Origin: Hyphomicrobiaceae bacterium
GTDB taxonomy: Bacteria; Pseudomonadota; Alphaproteobacteria; Rhizobiales; Hyphomicrobiaceae
Assembly (NCBI GenBank): GCA_020638035.1
Contig: JACKJI010000003.1
Location: 248,001 to 312,000 of the forward strand
Length of the DNA: 64,000 nt
Reading direction: 5' to 3'
In this document: one piece after another, positions 26,428 to 35,742 of the stretch
How the letters are laid out: each line of letters starts with the position of its first letter
Numbering within the stretch: position 1 is the stretch's first letter
Translations under genes and position numbers: made by a program
Notes under the pieces: generated by a model
Database searches by the model: none
Seen by the model: the letters and a program-made list of their open reading frames with translations, nothing else
Told to the model about the DNA's origin: nothing

Positions 26428-28968
26428 ATGCAATCCGATTACTCCCTGCCGATCGACGCCGAGCTGGAGCGCCTGAGCGCCGCACTGGCAGAAGCGCCCA
26501 ATGTCGTCCTCATCGCGCCCCCTGGCGCCGGCAAGACGACGCGCGTGCCGTTGGCGCTGCTCGATGCGGCCTGGCGCGGTGATGGCCGCATTCTGGTGCT
26601 GGAGCCACGCCGTATTGCCGCCCGGGCCGCCGCCGAGCGCATGGCGCAGACGTTGGGCGAGAGTGTCGGCGCAACCGTCGGGCTGCGAGCGCGCCTGTCG
26701 TCGCGGATCGGCCCGCGCACTCGCGTCGAGGTCGTCACCGAAGGCGTCTTCACGCGCATGATCCTCGATGATCCCGCGCTCGACGGGATTGCCGCGGTGC
26801 TGTTCGACGAGTTCCACGAGCGTTCTCTCGACGCTGATTTCGGTCTCGCCCTGGCCCTCGATGCTCAGGCAGGTCTGCGCCCCGATCTCCGGCTCCTGGT
26901 CATGTCGGCGACACTCGAGGGCGCGCGCGTGGCGAACCTGCTGGGTGGTGCGCAGGTGATCGAAAGCGCCGGCCGCAGCCATCCCGTCACGACGCGCTAC
27001 CTGGGACGCGATCCGTCAAGCCGCATCGAGGACCAGATGACGGCTGCGATCCGCCGTTCGCTCGCCGCCGAGCCCGGCTCACTGCTGGCATTCCTGCCCG
27101 GGCAAGGCGAGATCCGCCGCGTCGCCGATCGCCTCTCCGAAGGCAACGGATTGGGTGCAGATGTAATCATCGCACCGCTTTATGGGGCCATGGATGCTGC
27201 TGCCCAGGACCGTGCCATCACGCCGGCTCCCGCCGGGCAGCGCAAGGTCGTGCTGGCAACCTCGATCGCGGAAACGTCTCTCACCATCGAGGGCGTGCGC
27301 ATCGTCGTCGATAGCGGTCTTGCCCGCGTGCCGCGCTTCGAGCCTGACATCGGCGTCACGCGCCTGGAGACGGTGCGGGCTTCGCGCGCCTCCGTCGACC
27401 AGAGGCGCGGCCGCGCTGGCCGAACCGAACCCGGGGTGTGCTATCGTCTGTGGGACGAACCGCAGACACAGAGCCTGCCGGCCTATGCGGCCCCCGAGAT
27501 CCTGGCCGCCGACCTCGCCGGCCTGCTGCTCGATTGCGCGGCCTGGGGCGTTCAGGACCCCGCCGCGCTCGCCTGGCTCGATGCCCCGCCGCTGGCCTCG
27601 CTCGCCGCCGCGCGCGAGGAACTGACGGCGCTGGGCGCGATTGCCGAGGACGGGCGCATCACCGCAACCGGCCGCTCGCTGCGCGCCCTTCCCCTGCCGC
27701 CACGTCTTGCCGCCATGCTGCACCGGGCGACGAGTGGTGGCGCTGTTCTGGTGCGTCAGGCGGCCGAAATTGCAGCGGTGCTGGTGGAGCGCGGCCTCGG
27801 CGGCAACGATACCGACATTGCGCGCCGCCTTGAGATGTTCCGCCGCGACCGCTCGCGCCGCGCCAGCGATATGCGCCGGCTTGCCGAGGGTTGGGCGCGC
27901 ATGGCGTCCGCGTCCGGGCAACAGGGGCGTGGCGCTGGCGAGTCCATCGGGCGCCAGACGCGTAGAGCGACACCCGATGCCGGGCCAATGTCCAGTGTGC
28001 CCCCCGAGGTCGCATGCCTCGCCGCAGCCTACCCGGAGCGCGTCGCCAAGGCACGCGGCAGTCCGGGCCAGTACCTGCTCGCTAACGGCCGCGCCGCCGC
28101 CCTCGATGCGGGTGATCCGCTGGCGCGCTCGCCCTATCTGGTCGTCGCCGAGATGCAGGGGGCTGCGGCCAGCACGCGCATTTTGCTCGCCGCCGCCGCC
28201 AGCGAGCGCGATGTCCTCAGCCTTGCAGGCGACCGCATCACCGAGCGGGACGGCTGTGAGTACGACGAGACGGCAGGCGCGGTCCGTGCGCGCCGCACAC
28301 GTCGCCTCGGCGCCATCGTGCTGTCGTCCGAAGCACGTCCCATAGCGCCGGGCGAGGACGTTACAGTCGCTTTGGCCCAAGGGGCGGCACGGCGCGGCAT
28401 CGATCGCTTGCCCTGGTCGAAGGCACAACAGCAGCTCCGTGACCGCGTCGCCTTCCTGCGCGCCACTGATCCGGGTGCTTGGCCCGACCTGTCGGACGCC
28501 GCGCTGGCGCAGACGACCGGAACGTGGCTCGCCCCGTTCCTGTCCGGCCGCACCCGGCTGTCGGAAATCACCGCTGCTGATCTCGGCAACGCCCTCGACG
28601 CGGTTCTGCCCTACGACTTGAAGCGCCGCCTGGACGCAGACGCGCCAACCCATTTCGAGGCGCCGACCGGCAATCGCATTCCAATCGACTATGAGGGGGC
28701 CGGCGCACCGCGTCTCGCCATCCGCGTGCAGGAGCTGTTCGGGCTCAAGACCCACCCCACGATCGCCGGCGGTCGTCTGCCGCTGACGCTCGAGCTGCTG
28801 TCACCTGCCCACCGGCCGATCCAGGTGACGCGTGATCTGCCGGGGTTCTGGGCGGGGTCCTGGGCCGACGTCCGCGCCGACATGCGCGGCCGCTACCCCA
28901 AGCACGTCTGGCCCGAAGATCCCGCGAGCGCCGCACCGACCTCCCGCGCCAAGCCGCGTGGCACGTGA
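26428..28968 (+). CDS. hrpB: ATP-dependent helicase HrpB
   Basis: This 846-aa DEAH/RHA-type helicase has motif I APPGAGKTTRVP near residue 31, motif Ia LEPRRIAARAAAER, motif II FDEFHERSL, and motif III VMSATLEGARV. Motif V is the region ATSIAETSLTIEGV, and motif VI is QRRGRAGRTEPGVCYRLW. The C-terminal HrpB-specific domain ends near KTHPTIAGGRLPLTLELLSP, the family signature close to the end. The cellular role of HrpB is poorly defined; RNA remodelling is assumed from the fold. The length is normal. It stands alone in its orientation before glutaryl-CoA dehydrogenase. Confidence 0.93.
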   Translation: MQSDYSLPIDAELERLSAALAEAPNVVLIAPPGAGKTTRVPLALLDAAWRGDGRILVLEPRRIAARAAAERMAQTLGESVGATVGLRARLSSRIGPRTRVEVVTEGVFTRMILDDPALDGIAAVLFDEFHERSLDADFGLALALDAQAGLRPDLRLLVMSATLEGARVANLLGGAQVIESAGRSHPVTTRYLGRDPSSRIEDQMTAAIRRSLAAEPGSLLAFLPGQGEIRRVADRLSEGNGLGADVIIAPLYGAMDAAAQDRAITPAPAGQRKVVLATSIAETSLTIEGVRIVVDSGLARVPRFEPDIGVTRLETVRASRASVDQRRGRAGRTEPGVCYRLWDEPQTQSLPAYAAPEILAADLAGLLLDCAAWGVQDPAALAWLDAPPLASLAAAREELTALGAIAEDGRITATGRSLRALPLPPRLAAMLHRATSGGAVLVRQAAEIAAVLVERGLGGNDTDIARRLEMFRRDRSRRASDMRRLAEGWARMASASGQQGRGAGESIGRQTRRATPDAGPMSSVPPEVACLAAAYPERVAKARGSPGQYLLANGRAAALDAGDPLARSPYLVVAEMQGAAASTRILLAAAASERDVLSLAGDRITERDGCEYDETAGAVRARRTRRLGAIVLSSEARPIAPGEDVTVALAQGAARRGIDRLPWSKAQQQLRDRVAFLRATDPGAWPDLSDAALAQTTGTWLAPFLSGRTRLSEITAADLGNALDAVLPYDLKRRLDADAPTHFEAPTGNRIPIDYEGAGAPRLAIRVQELFGLKTHPTIAGGRLPLTLELLSPAHRPIQVTRDLPGFWAGSWADVRADMRGRYPKHVWPEDPASAAPTSRAKPRGT

Positions 28969-29062
28969 CGGCGCGCCAAAGCATGCTATCAGAGCCGATA
29001 TCAGCGCTATCACCGGATCGCGATGGCGCACACGTTGGAAATCGTTCTGCAAAGGAGCCGCA

Positions 29063-30253
29063 ATGTCGTCTGCTGCAAACACGCCGTTCGATTGGGAAGA
29101 TCCGTTCCTGCTGACCGGTCAGCTCACCGACGAGGAGCGGATGGTGCAGGAGACGGCGCGGCGTTATTGCCAGGACAAGCTCGCGCCCCGCGTCCGCGAA
29201 GCCTTCCGCCATGAGCGGACCGATCCGGAAATCTTCCGCGAGATGGGTGCGTTGGGGCTGCTCGGTGCGACCATTCCGGAAGAGTACGGCGGCGCAGGGC
29301 TCAACTACGTGTCTTATGGGCTCATCGCCCGTGAGGTCGAGCGCGTCGACTCCGGCTACCGCTCGATGATGAGCGTGCAGTCCTCCCTCGTCATGCTGCC
29401 GATATCGACGTTCGGTTCGGAGGCGCAGAAACAGCGCTATCTGCCGGGCCTTGCGAGCGGCGAACTGATTGGCTGCTTCGGCCTGACCGAGCCCAATCAT
29501 GGCTCCGATCCGGGCTCCATGGCGACGCGAGCGAAGGTCGTCGACGGCGGCTGGCGCCTCAACGGCGCCAAGACGTGGATCTCCAATTCTCCGATCGCCG
29601 ATGTGTTCGTCGTCTGGGCCAAGACCGACGACGGCACCATTCGTGGCTTCGTCCTGGACAAGGGAATGAAAGGCCTTTCCGCCCCGGCGATTCACGGCAA
29701 GGTCGCGTTGCGTGCTTCCATCACTGGCGAGATCGTTCTCGATGATGTCGAGGTCAGCGCCGACGCGATGCTGCCGGGGGCGGCCGGCCTGAAGGGTCCC
29801 TTCACCTGTCTCAACTCAGCGCGCTACGGCATCGCCTGGGGAGCGCTGGGTGCCGCCGAATCCTGCTTCCACACCGCCCGCCAGTACGTGCTCGACCGCA
29901 GCCAGTTCGGTCGCCCGCTGGCCGCCAACCAACTCGTCCAACGCAAGCTCGCCGACATGTTGACCGAGATCAGCTTGGGTCTTGGCGCCTGCCTGCGGCT
30001 GGGCCGCATGAAGGACGAGGGGTCCGCACCTCATGAGCTCACCTCCGTCGTCAAGCGCAACTCGTGCGGCAAGGCGCTGGAGATCGCGCGCACCGCCCGC
30101 GACATGCTGGGCGCCAACGGCGTCTCCGACGAGTTCGACGTGATCCGTCACATGGTCAACTTGGAAGCCGTCAACACCTACGAGGGAACGCACGATGTGC
30201 ACGCGCTGATCCTCGGGCGCGCCATCACGGGGATTGCCGCGTTCAATGGTTGA
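29063..30253 (+). CDS. Glutaryl-CoA dehydrogenase
   Basis: This 396-aa FAD flavoprotein should oxidise and decarboxylate glutaryl-CoA to crotonyl-CoA in lysine/tryptophan breakdown. Signatures are LTDEERMVQETARRYCQ at the N-terminus, GCFGLTEPNHGSDPGSM for FAD/substrate binding, and VNTYEGTHDVHALILGRAITG near the end, whose Glu (about residue 374) corresponds to the catalytic base. The wording of this motif separates glutaryl-CoA dehydrogenase from other acyl-CoA dehydrogenases. ATG 29063 has a clear AAAGGAG; a longer frame from 28832 overlaps hrpB and is not conserved. No other pathway genes are adjacent. Confidence 0.9.
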   Translation: MSSAANTPFDWEDPFLLTGQLTDEERMVQETARRYCQDKLAPRVREAFRHERTDPEIFREMGALGLLGATIPEEYGGAGLNYVSYGLIAREVERVDSGYRSMMSVQSSLVMLPISTFGSEAQKQRYLPGLASGELIGCFGLTEPNHGSDPGSMATRAKVVDGGWRLNGAKTWISNSPIADVFVVWAKTDDGTIRGFVLDKGMKGLSAPAIHGKVALRASITGEIVLDDVEVSADAMLPGAAGLKGPFTCLNSARYGIAWGALGAAESCFHTARQYVLDRSQFGRPLAANQLVQRKLADMLTEISLGLGACLRLGRMKDEGSAPHELTSVVKRNSCGKALEIARTARDMLGANGVSDEFDVIRHMVNLEAVNTYEGTHDVHALILGRAITGIAAFNG

Positions 30254-30298
30254 GTGCGCCGTGTTCCTCCAGGGGCAGCGGTCGCTTGCATCGCGTCG

Positions 30299-30970
30299 TC
30301 ACCGTGCTTGGCCTCCGCCGTCTTGCGAAATGTCGATCGGTACAGGCTCGATCGGCACGAGTTCGCGGTCCCAGTCGCGCCAGCCGTCGGTGCCTTCCGG
30401 GAACCAATAGAGCCGCGTGTAGCCGAGCCGGTCGACGCGCTTCATCGCGTTCCACGACATCCAGCAGTCGGCATGGCAGAAGAGGATCAGCGCGCGCGCC
30501 CTGTCGCCGTCCGTCAACCGGGCGAGGTTGTATGCCAGATACCGCTCGATGGTCGGCTCGAGCGCGCCACGTCCCACTTCGGGCAGCCACACCGCACCCG
30601 GCAGGCTCTGATGTGCCTTGGCCGCGCGCCAGCGCCCCGTTTCTGGATCGTAGCCGAGGCCCGTGATCGGCGAGACGTCGATCAGAATCGCTCGCTTGTC
30701 GCGGACGAGCAGGTCGATGTCGTCGATCCACACACGGGTTCCCGCTGGCGGAGCTTCTGGCACAGCGGCCTGATAGCGATCCACGCGAAATCCCGTGGCA
30801 GGGTCGAGGTGATCGTAGGCTGGTGTGTCCGCGGCGTGAGAAGTCCCCGCGACAAAGCAAGCCATCACCAGTGGCGCCGCCGCGAGCACGGCTCTCGCCA
30901 GAGCCGGCAGCCCTTCCGCAGCCTGCCACACGGTCACGGACAGGTCCCGCACTCGAAGTCTTGCTTTCAT
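30299..30970 (-). CDS. PQQ-dependent catabolism-associated CXXCW motif protein (rhodanese-like)
   Basis: This 223-aa secreted protein has a signal peptide ending near SHAADTPAYD (about residue 46) and a rhodanese-like fold. Its landmark is the cysteine motif CHADCWMSWNAMKR near residue 166, spaced here as C-x3-C-W. The family occurs almost only beside quinoprotein alcohol dehydrogenases, where it is presumed to serve electron transfer or maturation; no biochemical role is established. Its start overlaps the stop of the beta-propeller gene by four bases, so the two form a minus-strand operon divergent from the cytochrome gene. Confidence 0.85.
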   Translation of the reverse strand: MKARLRVRDLSVTVWQAAEGLPALARAVLAAAPLVMACFVAGTSHAADTPAYDHLDPATGFRVDRYQAAVPEAPPAGTRVWIDDIDLLVRDKRAILIDVSPITGLGYDPETGRWRAAKAHQSLPGAVWLPEVGRGALEPTIERYLAYNLARLTDGDRARALILFCHADCWMSWNAMKRVDRLGYTRLYWFPEGTDGWRDWDRELVPIEPVPIDISQDGGGQAR

Positions 30971-31944
30971 TTCTGCTTCGGCTTGATGGCGACGCCCCAG
31001 GGGTAGCGCCCCACTGTAAGGGATTTCACCGCCTGCAGCTTGGTGACATCGATGACCGTGACGTCGTTCGACACGCCGTTGGTGGTGAGCAGAAGGTCTT
31101 CCTCCGGCGTCAGGGCGAGATGCCAGACGCGCTGCCCGACGAGGATGTACTTCACGACCTCCAGCTTTGCCGTGTCGATGACGGCGACACGGTTCGCCGG
31201 GCCCAGTGCGACGAACAGGCGCTTGTCGTCGCGCGTCAGCGCCATGCCGACCGGCTGGATGAGATCTGCCCGCACGCCTGGGATCTTAAAGCCGATCGTC
31301 TTCGTCACCTTGCGTGTCGCCATGTCGATGACGGCGAGCGTGCCACCGATTTCCGACGACACCCATAGTCGCTTGCCGTCATGCGTGAATTCGGCATGCC
31401 GCGGCCGCTGGTCGACGAGGATGTTGTCGAACACCTCGAATGTCGCGGTGTCGATGAAATGCGCCATGTTGGTGGTTTCCGACGTCGTCACGGCGATGGC
31501 ATTGTCGGGTGAAACGGCCATGCCTTCCGGCTCGATGCCGACATCGACCTGCTGGATCACCTTGCGGCTCTCGAGATCGATGATCGTGGTGACCGCATTG
31601 TCCTCGTTGGCGATGTAGAGGCGCTTGTTGTCGGGAGAGACGGCAAACTGCTCCGGGTCCTCTCCCGAAGGCAGGTCGTAGAGCCAAGCGTCCGTCGCAG
31701 CATCGTAGACCTGGACGGCGTCGCTGTCGCTGGCGCACACGAAGAAATGCTTGTAGTCGCGGGAAAACGTGATGCCACGTGGCCGCTGGCCGACAGCGAA
31801 CGTGCGAACGACCGACTGCGTCTCGGTGTCGATCACCGAGATCGTGTTGTCCTTCTCATTGGAAACGTAGGCCTCGTGCGTATGCGCTGCGCCCGGGGCC
31901 GCGATGATGGCGATCAGCGCCAGCACTCCGACTCTCGCCAGCAT
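30967..31944 (-). CDS. YVTN beta-propeller protein associated with PQQ alcohol oxidation
   Basis: This 325-aa periplasmic protein begins with a signal peptide MLARVGVLALIAIIAAPGAA, followed by about seven propeller blades with recurring YVSNEKDNTISVID, LYIANEDNAVTTIID and FVALGPANRVAVID units (YVTN repeats). Proteins of this kind accompany quinoprotein dehydrogenases and the CXXCW protein. They may bind redox partners or PQQ, but the function is unproven. ATG 31944 is chosen because it starts the signal peptide directly; the longer frame to 32052 adds a non-signal leader. It is divergent from pedF, sharing a promoter region with candidate operators. Confidence 0.85.
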   Translation of the reverse strand: MLARVGVLALIAIIAAPGAAHTHEAYVSNEKDNTISVIDTETQSVVRTFAVGQRPRGITFSRDYKHFFVCASDSDAVQVYDAATDAWLYDLPSGEDPEQFAVSPDNKRLYIANEDNAVTTIIDLESRKVIQQVDVGIEPEGMAVSPDNAIAVTTSETTNMAHFIDTATFEVFDNILVDQRPRHAEFTHDGKRLWVSSEIGGTLAVIDMATRKVTKTIGFKIPGVRADLIQPVGMALTRDDKRLFVALGPANRVAVIDTAKLEVVKYILVGQRVWHLALTPEEDLLLTTNGVSNDVTVIDVTKLQAVKSLTVGRYPWGVAIKPKQK

Positions 31945-32133
31945 CTTCGTATTACGTTCCCTGTTCAGGGCCTGCGTTGGCTGGGCCTTCGGCTCGCTTG
32001 CTGCGTGGACTGGGGCCTGCTGCGACCGCCAGAGGAGCGGGACGGTCACCATGTATCACGCCACAACCACGGGCAAAGCACCACATGGTCCGAGACGGCA
32101 TCAAGCTAGGCCCGCAGGGTGCCGCAACTGAAG

Positions 32134-32149
32134 TGTACTATGGTACAAT
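32134..32149. promoter_or_regulatory. Candidate operator, palindromic copy A
   Basis: TGTACTATGGTACAAT includes the perfect palindrome TGTAC-TATG-GTACA (32134-32147). It matches 12 of 16 positions of the copy before the quinoprotein dehydrogenase. Its place midway between divergent genes of the locus suggests a shared regulator site. Confidence 0.5.
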
Positions 32150-32242
32150 GTAACAGTATTGCCGAGGTGGGCGGTCGCAACTCACGCGCGCCGCCGCGCT
32201 CTGCAAGCTGCACACCGCGGAATGCCCGCTTGGGTCACTTTG

Positions 32243-32258
32243 TGCACTATTTGGCAAT
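32243..32258 (+). promoter_or_regulatory. Candidate operator, copy B (upstream of pedF)
   Basis: TGCACTATTTGGCAAT lies 79 bp before the pedF start. It is identical at 15 of 16 positions to the element 110 bp before the quinoprotein dehydrogenase, while the surrounding sequences differ. This points to a conserved regulatory site. Confidence 0.6.
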
Positions 32259-32337
32259 GTGGCTGGCTCTCATGCTCGCTTATGGTGGTGGCAACGAAAA
32301 GAACAACGACCCCAGTAAGGAAACGCGGAGTGCTTTG

Positions 32338-32769
32338 ATGGTCTCATTTCGCAGTCTGGCTGCCGCATGCCTTGCCAGCGTCTGTCTGGCGGCAACGGTC
32401 GCCAAGGTGCAGGCGCATGGCGATGTCCAGCCGCAACCAGTCGACACCACCGGGCTCGAGCAGCTCGGCGAGGCTTGGCGCGAGAAGAACCCCTACAGCG
32501 GCAACGAGCTGGCCATCAAGATCGGTTCATCGGGCTACAATCAGAACTGCGCGCGCTGCCATGGCCTTGAGGTGATCTCCGGTGGTTTGGCACCCGATCT
32601 GCGCTACCTGGAGAAGGGCGAGACGGGCGACGAGTGGTTCATGGAGCGCATCCGCAGGGGTGCCACCATCAACGGCGTGACCAAGATGCCTGCGTTCGAG
32701 GGAGTGCTCAGCCAGGAGGCCATGTGGGCGATCCGCGCCTATATTGAGTTCAAGCACGACGACAGCTGA
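32338..32769 (+). CDS. pedF: Cytochrome c-550 PedF
   Basis: This 143-aa periplasmic class I c-type cytochrome has a signal peptide (LAAACLASVCLAATVAKVQA). The haem attachment motif CARCH lies near residue 73 in a stretch YNQNCARCHGLEVISGG typical of PedF, and a likely axial Met lies in VTKMPAFEGVLS. It should accept electrons from the quinoprotein dehydrogenase encoded 3.3 kb downstream. ATG 32338 begins the signal peptide; the open frame further upstream is not conserved and covers the promoter. It is first of a plus-strand operon, with 12 bp to the binding-protein gene. Confidence 0.88.
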   Translation: MVSFRSLAAACLASVCLAATVAKVQAHGDVQPQPVDTTGLEQLGEAWREKNPYSGNELAIKIGSSGYNQNCARCHGLEVISGGLAPDLRYLEKGETGDEWFMERIRRGATINGVTKMPAFEGVLSQEAMWAIRAYIEFKHDDS

Positions 32770-32781
32770 GCAGGGCGGCGC

Positions 32782-33699
32782 GTGTCAACCAAGCGCAAGC
32801 ACGGGTCCCCCGGCACGCGTCACTTGCGGGCGAGGCTCTTCATGGGCCTCGCTCCCGCTGTTTCTTGCCTCTCGTTCCTTGTGCTTTCCGTAATCCTTGG
32901 CTCCAGCTCTGTTGGGGCCCGTCCGCTTGACGATGTCACTGCGAGCGGTGTCCTGCGGGTCATCGTTTATGATGACTTCGCTCCCTTTTCCTGGACGGCA
33001 CCTGACGGCAGCGTAATGGGCATCGACGCCGATATTGCGCGTGCGATTGCTGCCCGCATGAAGCTGCAACCCGACATCATCGCGCGCATCGCAGGCGAGG
33101 AGGTCGACGACGATCTGCGCTCCAACATCTGGCAGGGCCCGCGCACGGGCGGCCACGTCGGTGACGTCATGATGCACGTACCGATGGAAAAGCAGTTCAT
33201 CGCCCGCAATACGCTCGTTGGCATCTCTAATGCCTACCATCACGAAAAGGTCGTGCTGGCCGTGCATCCCGACATGGTCGATCCGGCGGCGGGCTTGTCT
33301 GCGTTCCGCAACGCGAAAATCGCCGTTCAATTCGCAACGGCCGCGCACTACTTCATCATGTTCGCCGACGACGAGGCCTACAAGACCAGCGTCAATCCGT
33401 TCCGCAAGATCGATGCCGCCGTCGCCAGCTTTCTTGCGCGAGAAAATGCCGGTGTGCTGGGCCCACGCTCCGAGATCGAGGCGCTGCTGGGCGACAAGCG
33501 TTCGAGTGTGCGCATCGTCGAGCCGCAGTTCGATACGGATCTGCGCATGGCCTGGACCATCGGCACCGCAATCAAGCATGATAGCCGCGATACCGGATAT
33601 GCGGTTGGCAAGGCCTTGCAGGAGCTGGAATCGTCGGGTGAACTCGCTGCCATCTTCAAGAGCTACGGCGTGACGCGTGTTGCACCGCCGGTGCCGTGA
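32782..33699 (+). CDS. Quinoprotein-associated periplasmic binding protein (XoxJ/MxaJ-like)
   Basis: This 305-aa protein has a hydrophobic export signal ending near SSVGARPLDDV (about residue 49) and a type II solute-binding fold. VLRVIVYDDFAPFSW opens the first lobe, MGIDADIARAIAARM follows, then GHVGDVMMHVPMEKQF. No ABC transporter genes accompany it. Relatives (XoxJ, MxaJ) sit beside PQQ dehydrogenases and are thought to help activate the enzyme or load its cofactor. The start is GTG 32782. It is part of the pedF operon. Confidence 0.82.
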   Translation: MSTKRKHGSPGTRHLRARLFMGLAPAVSCLSFLVLSVILGSSSVGARPLDDVTASGVLRVIVYDDFAPFSWTAPDGSVMGIDADIARAIAARMKLQPDIIARIAGEEVDDDLRSNIWQGPRTGGHVGDVMMHVPMEKQFIARNTLVGISNAYHHEKVVLAVHPDMVDPAAGLSAFRNAKIAVQFATAAHYFIMFADDEAYKTSVNPFRKIDAAVASFLARENAGVLGPRSEIEALLGDKRSSVRIVEPQFDTDLRMAWTIGTAIKHDSRDTGYAVGKALQELESSGELAAIFKSYGVTRVAPPVP

Positions 33700-33836
33700 G
33701 CAATCGTATTGGCGCGTGTTGCCGAGCCCGGTGCTGGCCGTGATGTGATATGTTTGCTGGCAATGTCGGGAGCATGTCCGCCGGGGTATGGGCTGCGCCG
33801 AGGTGCACGGCTATTGTGGCGAGCGGAGGAGAGACC

Positions 33837-34709
33837 ATGAATGCCGACCCGCAGGCGAGCGGAGCACGCGCCACGGCCCGGCTGTTTGGAAGGGTGCGCG
33901 CGCTCGTCGCCGCTCTCTCAGCCTTGCTGCTCGGTGCCATGCCCGCCTCCGCCGCGCCCGGAGATGATCCGCTCCGCTCGATCATGTGGACCGAGATGAA
34001 GGCGCAGTTCTTCGCAGACGAGCCCGTCGTCTTCGACGAGCGTGTCAAGGTCCAGGTGCCCCGCGTGGTGGAAGACCAGGCACAGGTGCCCATCACGGCC
34101 GATGCCCGCGCGCTCGACGGCGTGAAGAAGCTCGTTGTCTTTGCCGATCTCAACCCGATCCAGCATGTGGCGACCCTCGACGTCATGAAGGCATCTCCCT
34201 TCATCGCCCTGCGCATGAAGGTCGAGCAGGCGACGCCTGTGCGTGCCGCGGCACAGACCGCCGATGGTGTTTGGCATATCGGCAGCGTTTTCCTCGATGC
34301 CGCGGGCGGCGGCTGCTCCGCTCCAGCCATGGCGCGCAAGGACGCCGACTGGTCGCAGACCCTTGGTCATGCGCAAGGCAAGCTCTATCGTGAACTCGAC
34401 GGCTCGGTACGCGTACGCTTCCGCGTCCGTCACCCTATGGATACGGGCCTCGCGCGTGACAACACACCGTCATTCTTCATCGAGAAGCTCGACCTGCGTT
34501 CCGAGCAGGGTGAACAGCTCGCCACGTTGGATCTGCGCGAACCGGTGAGCGAGGACCCAACTCTCACCGTGCTGGTACGGATGCCGCTGAACGATTCCGT
34601 ATTGACGATTTTGGGGCGTGACAACCAGGGCGAGGAATATCGCTCGATCATTCCCGCAAGCTGGCGCCAGAGCGCGACAAGCGACCCGCCGGCGCGAAAC
34701 GCCGAGTAA
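33837..34709 (+). CDS. Quinoprotein dehydrogenase-associated SoxYZ-like carrier
   Basis: This 290-aa periplasmic protein has a signal peptide (VAALSALLLGAMPASAAPGDD, cleavage near residue 39). An N-terminal SoxY-like domain ends in the cysteine arm AGGGCSAPAMA near residue 162, and a C-terminal SoxZ-like Ig domain starts around RFRVRHPMDTGLA. In sulfur oxidation the SoxY cysteine carries the substrate. This fused version occurs beside PQQ dehydrogenases with a metallohydrolase, where its cargo is unknown. ATG 33837 follows GGAGGAGAG and is clearly preferred to upstream codons. The metallohydrolase gene follows 10 bp downstream. Confidence 0.85.
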   Translation: MNADPQASGARATARLFGRVRALVAALSALLLGAMPASAAPGDDPLRSIMWTEMKAQFFADEPVVFDERVKVQVPRVVEDQAQVPITADARALDGVKKLVVFADLNPIQHVATLDVMKASPFIALRMKVEQATPVRAAAQTADGVWHIGSVFLDAAGGGCSAPAMARKDADWSQTLGHAQGKLYRELDGSVRVRFRVRHPMDTGLARDNTPSFFIEKLDLRSEQGEQLATLDLREPVSEDPTLTVLVRMPLNDSVLTILGRDNQGEEYRSIIPASWRQSATSDPPARNAE

Positions 34710-34719
34710 GGCCGTGCCC

Positions 34720-35742
34720 GTGACCATCGATAAACCCGGCCATTCTTTCTCCGACGCAACCGGCTCGCCTGAAGCCTTGTCGCGCCGCGCCGCCCTGCAA
34801 CGGCTCGCGCGCATCGCCGCGCTGCCGATGATCGCTGCGGCTTTCGACATCTCCCATGCGGCGCCGCTCACCTATGATCTGAAGCCGGTCGGGATCGGCG
34901 AAGGCGTCTGGGTCCTCTACGGCGTGCCCGAGCCGATCGAGCGCTCCAACGGCGGCGCAATCGCGAACATCACGATCTTCGACACGCGCGATGGCGCGGT
35001 CATCGTCGATACCGGTCCATCGAAACGCTATGGCGTGGCATTGCAGGCGCTCGCCCGCGAGTTGACCGGCAAGTCCGTCGTGCGCGTCTATCTCACCCAC
35101 TTCCATCCTGACCACGTGTTCGGCAATCAGGGCTTCGAGGCAGCAGCGATCGCCGCTCCGCAAGGCGTCATCGACGGGCTTACGTCTCTCGGCGAGGACT
35201 TTGCGTCGGCCATGTACCATGCCGCAGGTGATTGGATGCGCGGCACCCAACTCATGCTGCCAGGCAAGGTCGTCGCCGATGGAGTCGAGGAGATCGGCGG
35301 TCGCCGTTTCGCACTTCATGCGTTGTCCGGCCATACGCCGTCCGACCTGGCGATCCTCGAGGAGGTGTCGGGCGTGCTCGTTGCCGGCGACCTCGTTTTC
35401 CTCGATCGCGCGCCCACCACGCCACATGCCGACCTGGAGCTTTGGCGCGCGAGTCTCGATCGGCTAGGTGCCATCAAGGCGGCCCACGTCGTTCCGGGCC
35501 ATGGCCCCGTGGAAGGAGCGCCGCGTGGCCTCGAGCAGACGCGCGACTGGCTCGGGATGGTCGAGGAAAAGATCCGCGCGGCATTCGAGCGTGGCTTGAC
35601 GATCAACGAGGCGATGCAGGAGCCATTGCCCGAATGGGTCGGGAAAATTGCACTCGCACGCTACGAGTACGAGCGCTCGGTCATGCATTTCTTTCCCAGG
35701 CTGGAAGCCGGCCAGTGGCCGCGCGTCGATAGCAAGAACTAG
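34720..35742 (+). CDS. Quinoprotein relay system zinc metallohydrolase (metallo-beta-lactamase fold)
   Basis: This 340-aa protein has a twin-arginine signal (LSRRAALQRLARIAALPMIA), so it is probably exported folded with its metal. The metallo-beta-lactamase core shows YLTHFHPDHVFGNQGF (HxHxDH, near residue 127), LSGHTPSDLAI, VAGDLVFLDRAP and HVVPGHGPV. In such loci it is paired with the SoxYZ-like carrier just upstream and may hydrolyse a carrier-bound thioester or persulfide; that is inference. GTG 34720 is favoured over GTG 34714 because AAGG at 34708-34711 gives 8 bp spacing. The dehydrogenase follows after a 323-bp gap. Confidence 0.85.
   Translation: MTIDKPGHSFSDATGSPEALSRRAALQRLARIAALPMIAAAFDISHAAPLTYDLKPVGIGEGVWVLYGVPEPIERSNGGAIANITIFDTRDGAVIVDTGPSKRYGVALQALARELTGKSVVRVYLTHFHPDHVFGNQGFEAAAIAAPQGVIDGLTSLGEDFASAMYHAAGDWMRGTQLMLPGKVVADGVEEIGGRRFALHALSGHTPSDLAILEEVSGVLVAGDLVFLDRAPTTPHADLELWRASLDRLGAIKAAHVVPGHGPVEGAPRGLEQTRDWLGMVEEKIRAAFERGLTINEAMQEPLPEWVGKIALARYEYERSVMHFFPRLEAGQWPRVDSKN

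Larger units (their letters stand above)
31945..32337. other. Divergent control region of the PQQ alcohol oxidation locus
   Basis: About 390 bp between the beta-propeller gene (minus) and pedF (plus), without a gene. It contains two copies of a 16-bp element described separately (32134-32149 and 32243-32258). The first lies nearly midway, about 190 bp from either start codon. A GTAAGGAAACGCGGAG stretch before 32338 includes the pedF ribosome-binding site. Confidence 0.6.

Noticed and set aside
27079..28755. 558-codon open frame on the minus strand opposite hrpB
   Set aside because: Same reason: an antisense shadow of a conserved helicase with no recognisable domain.
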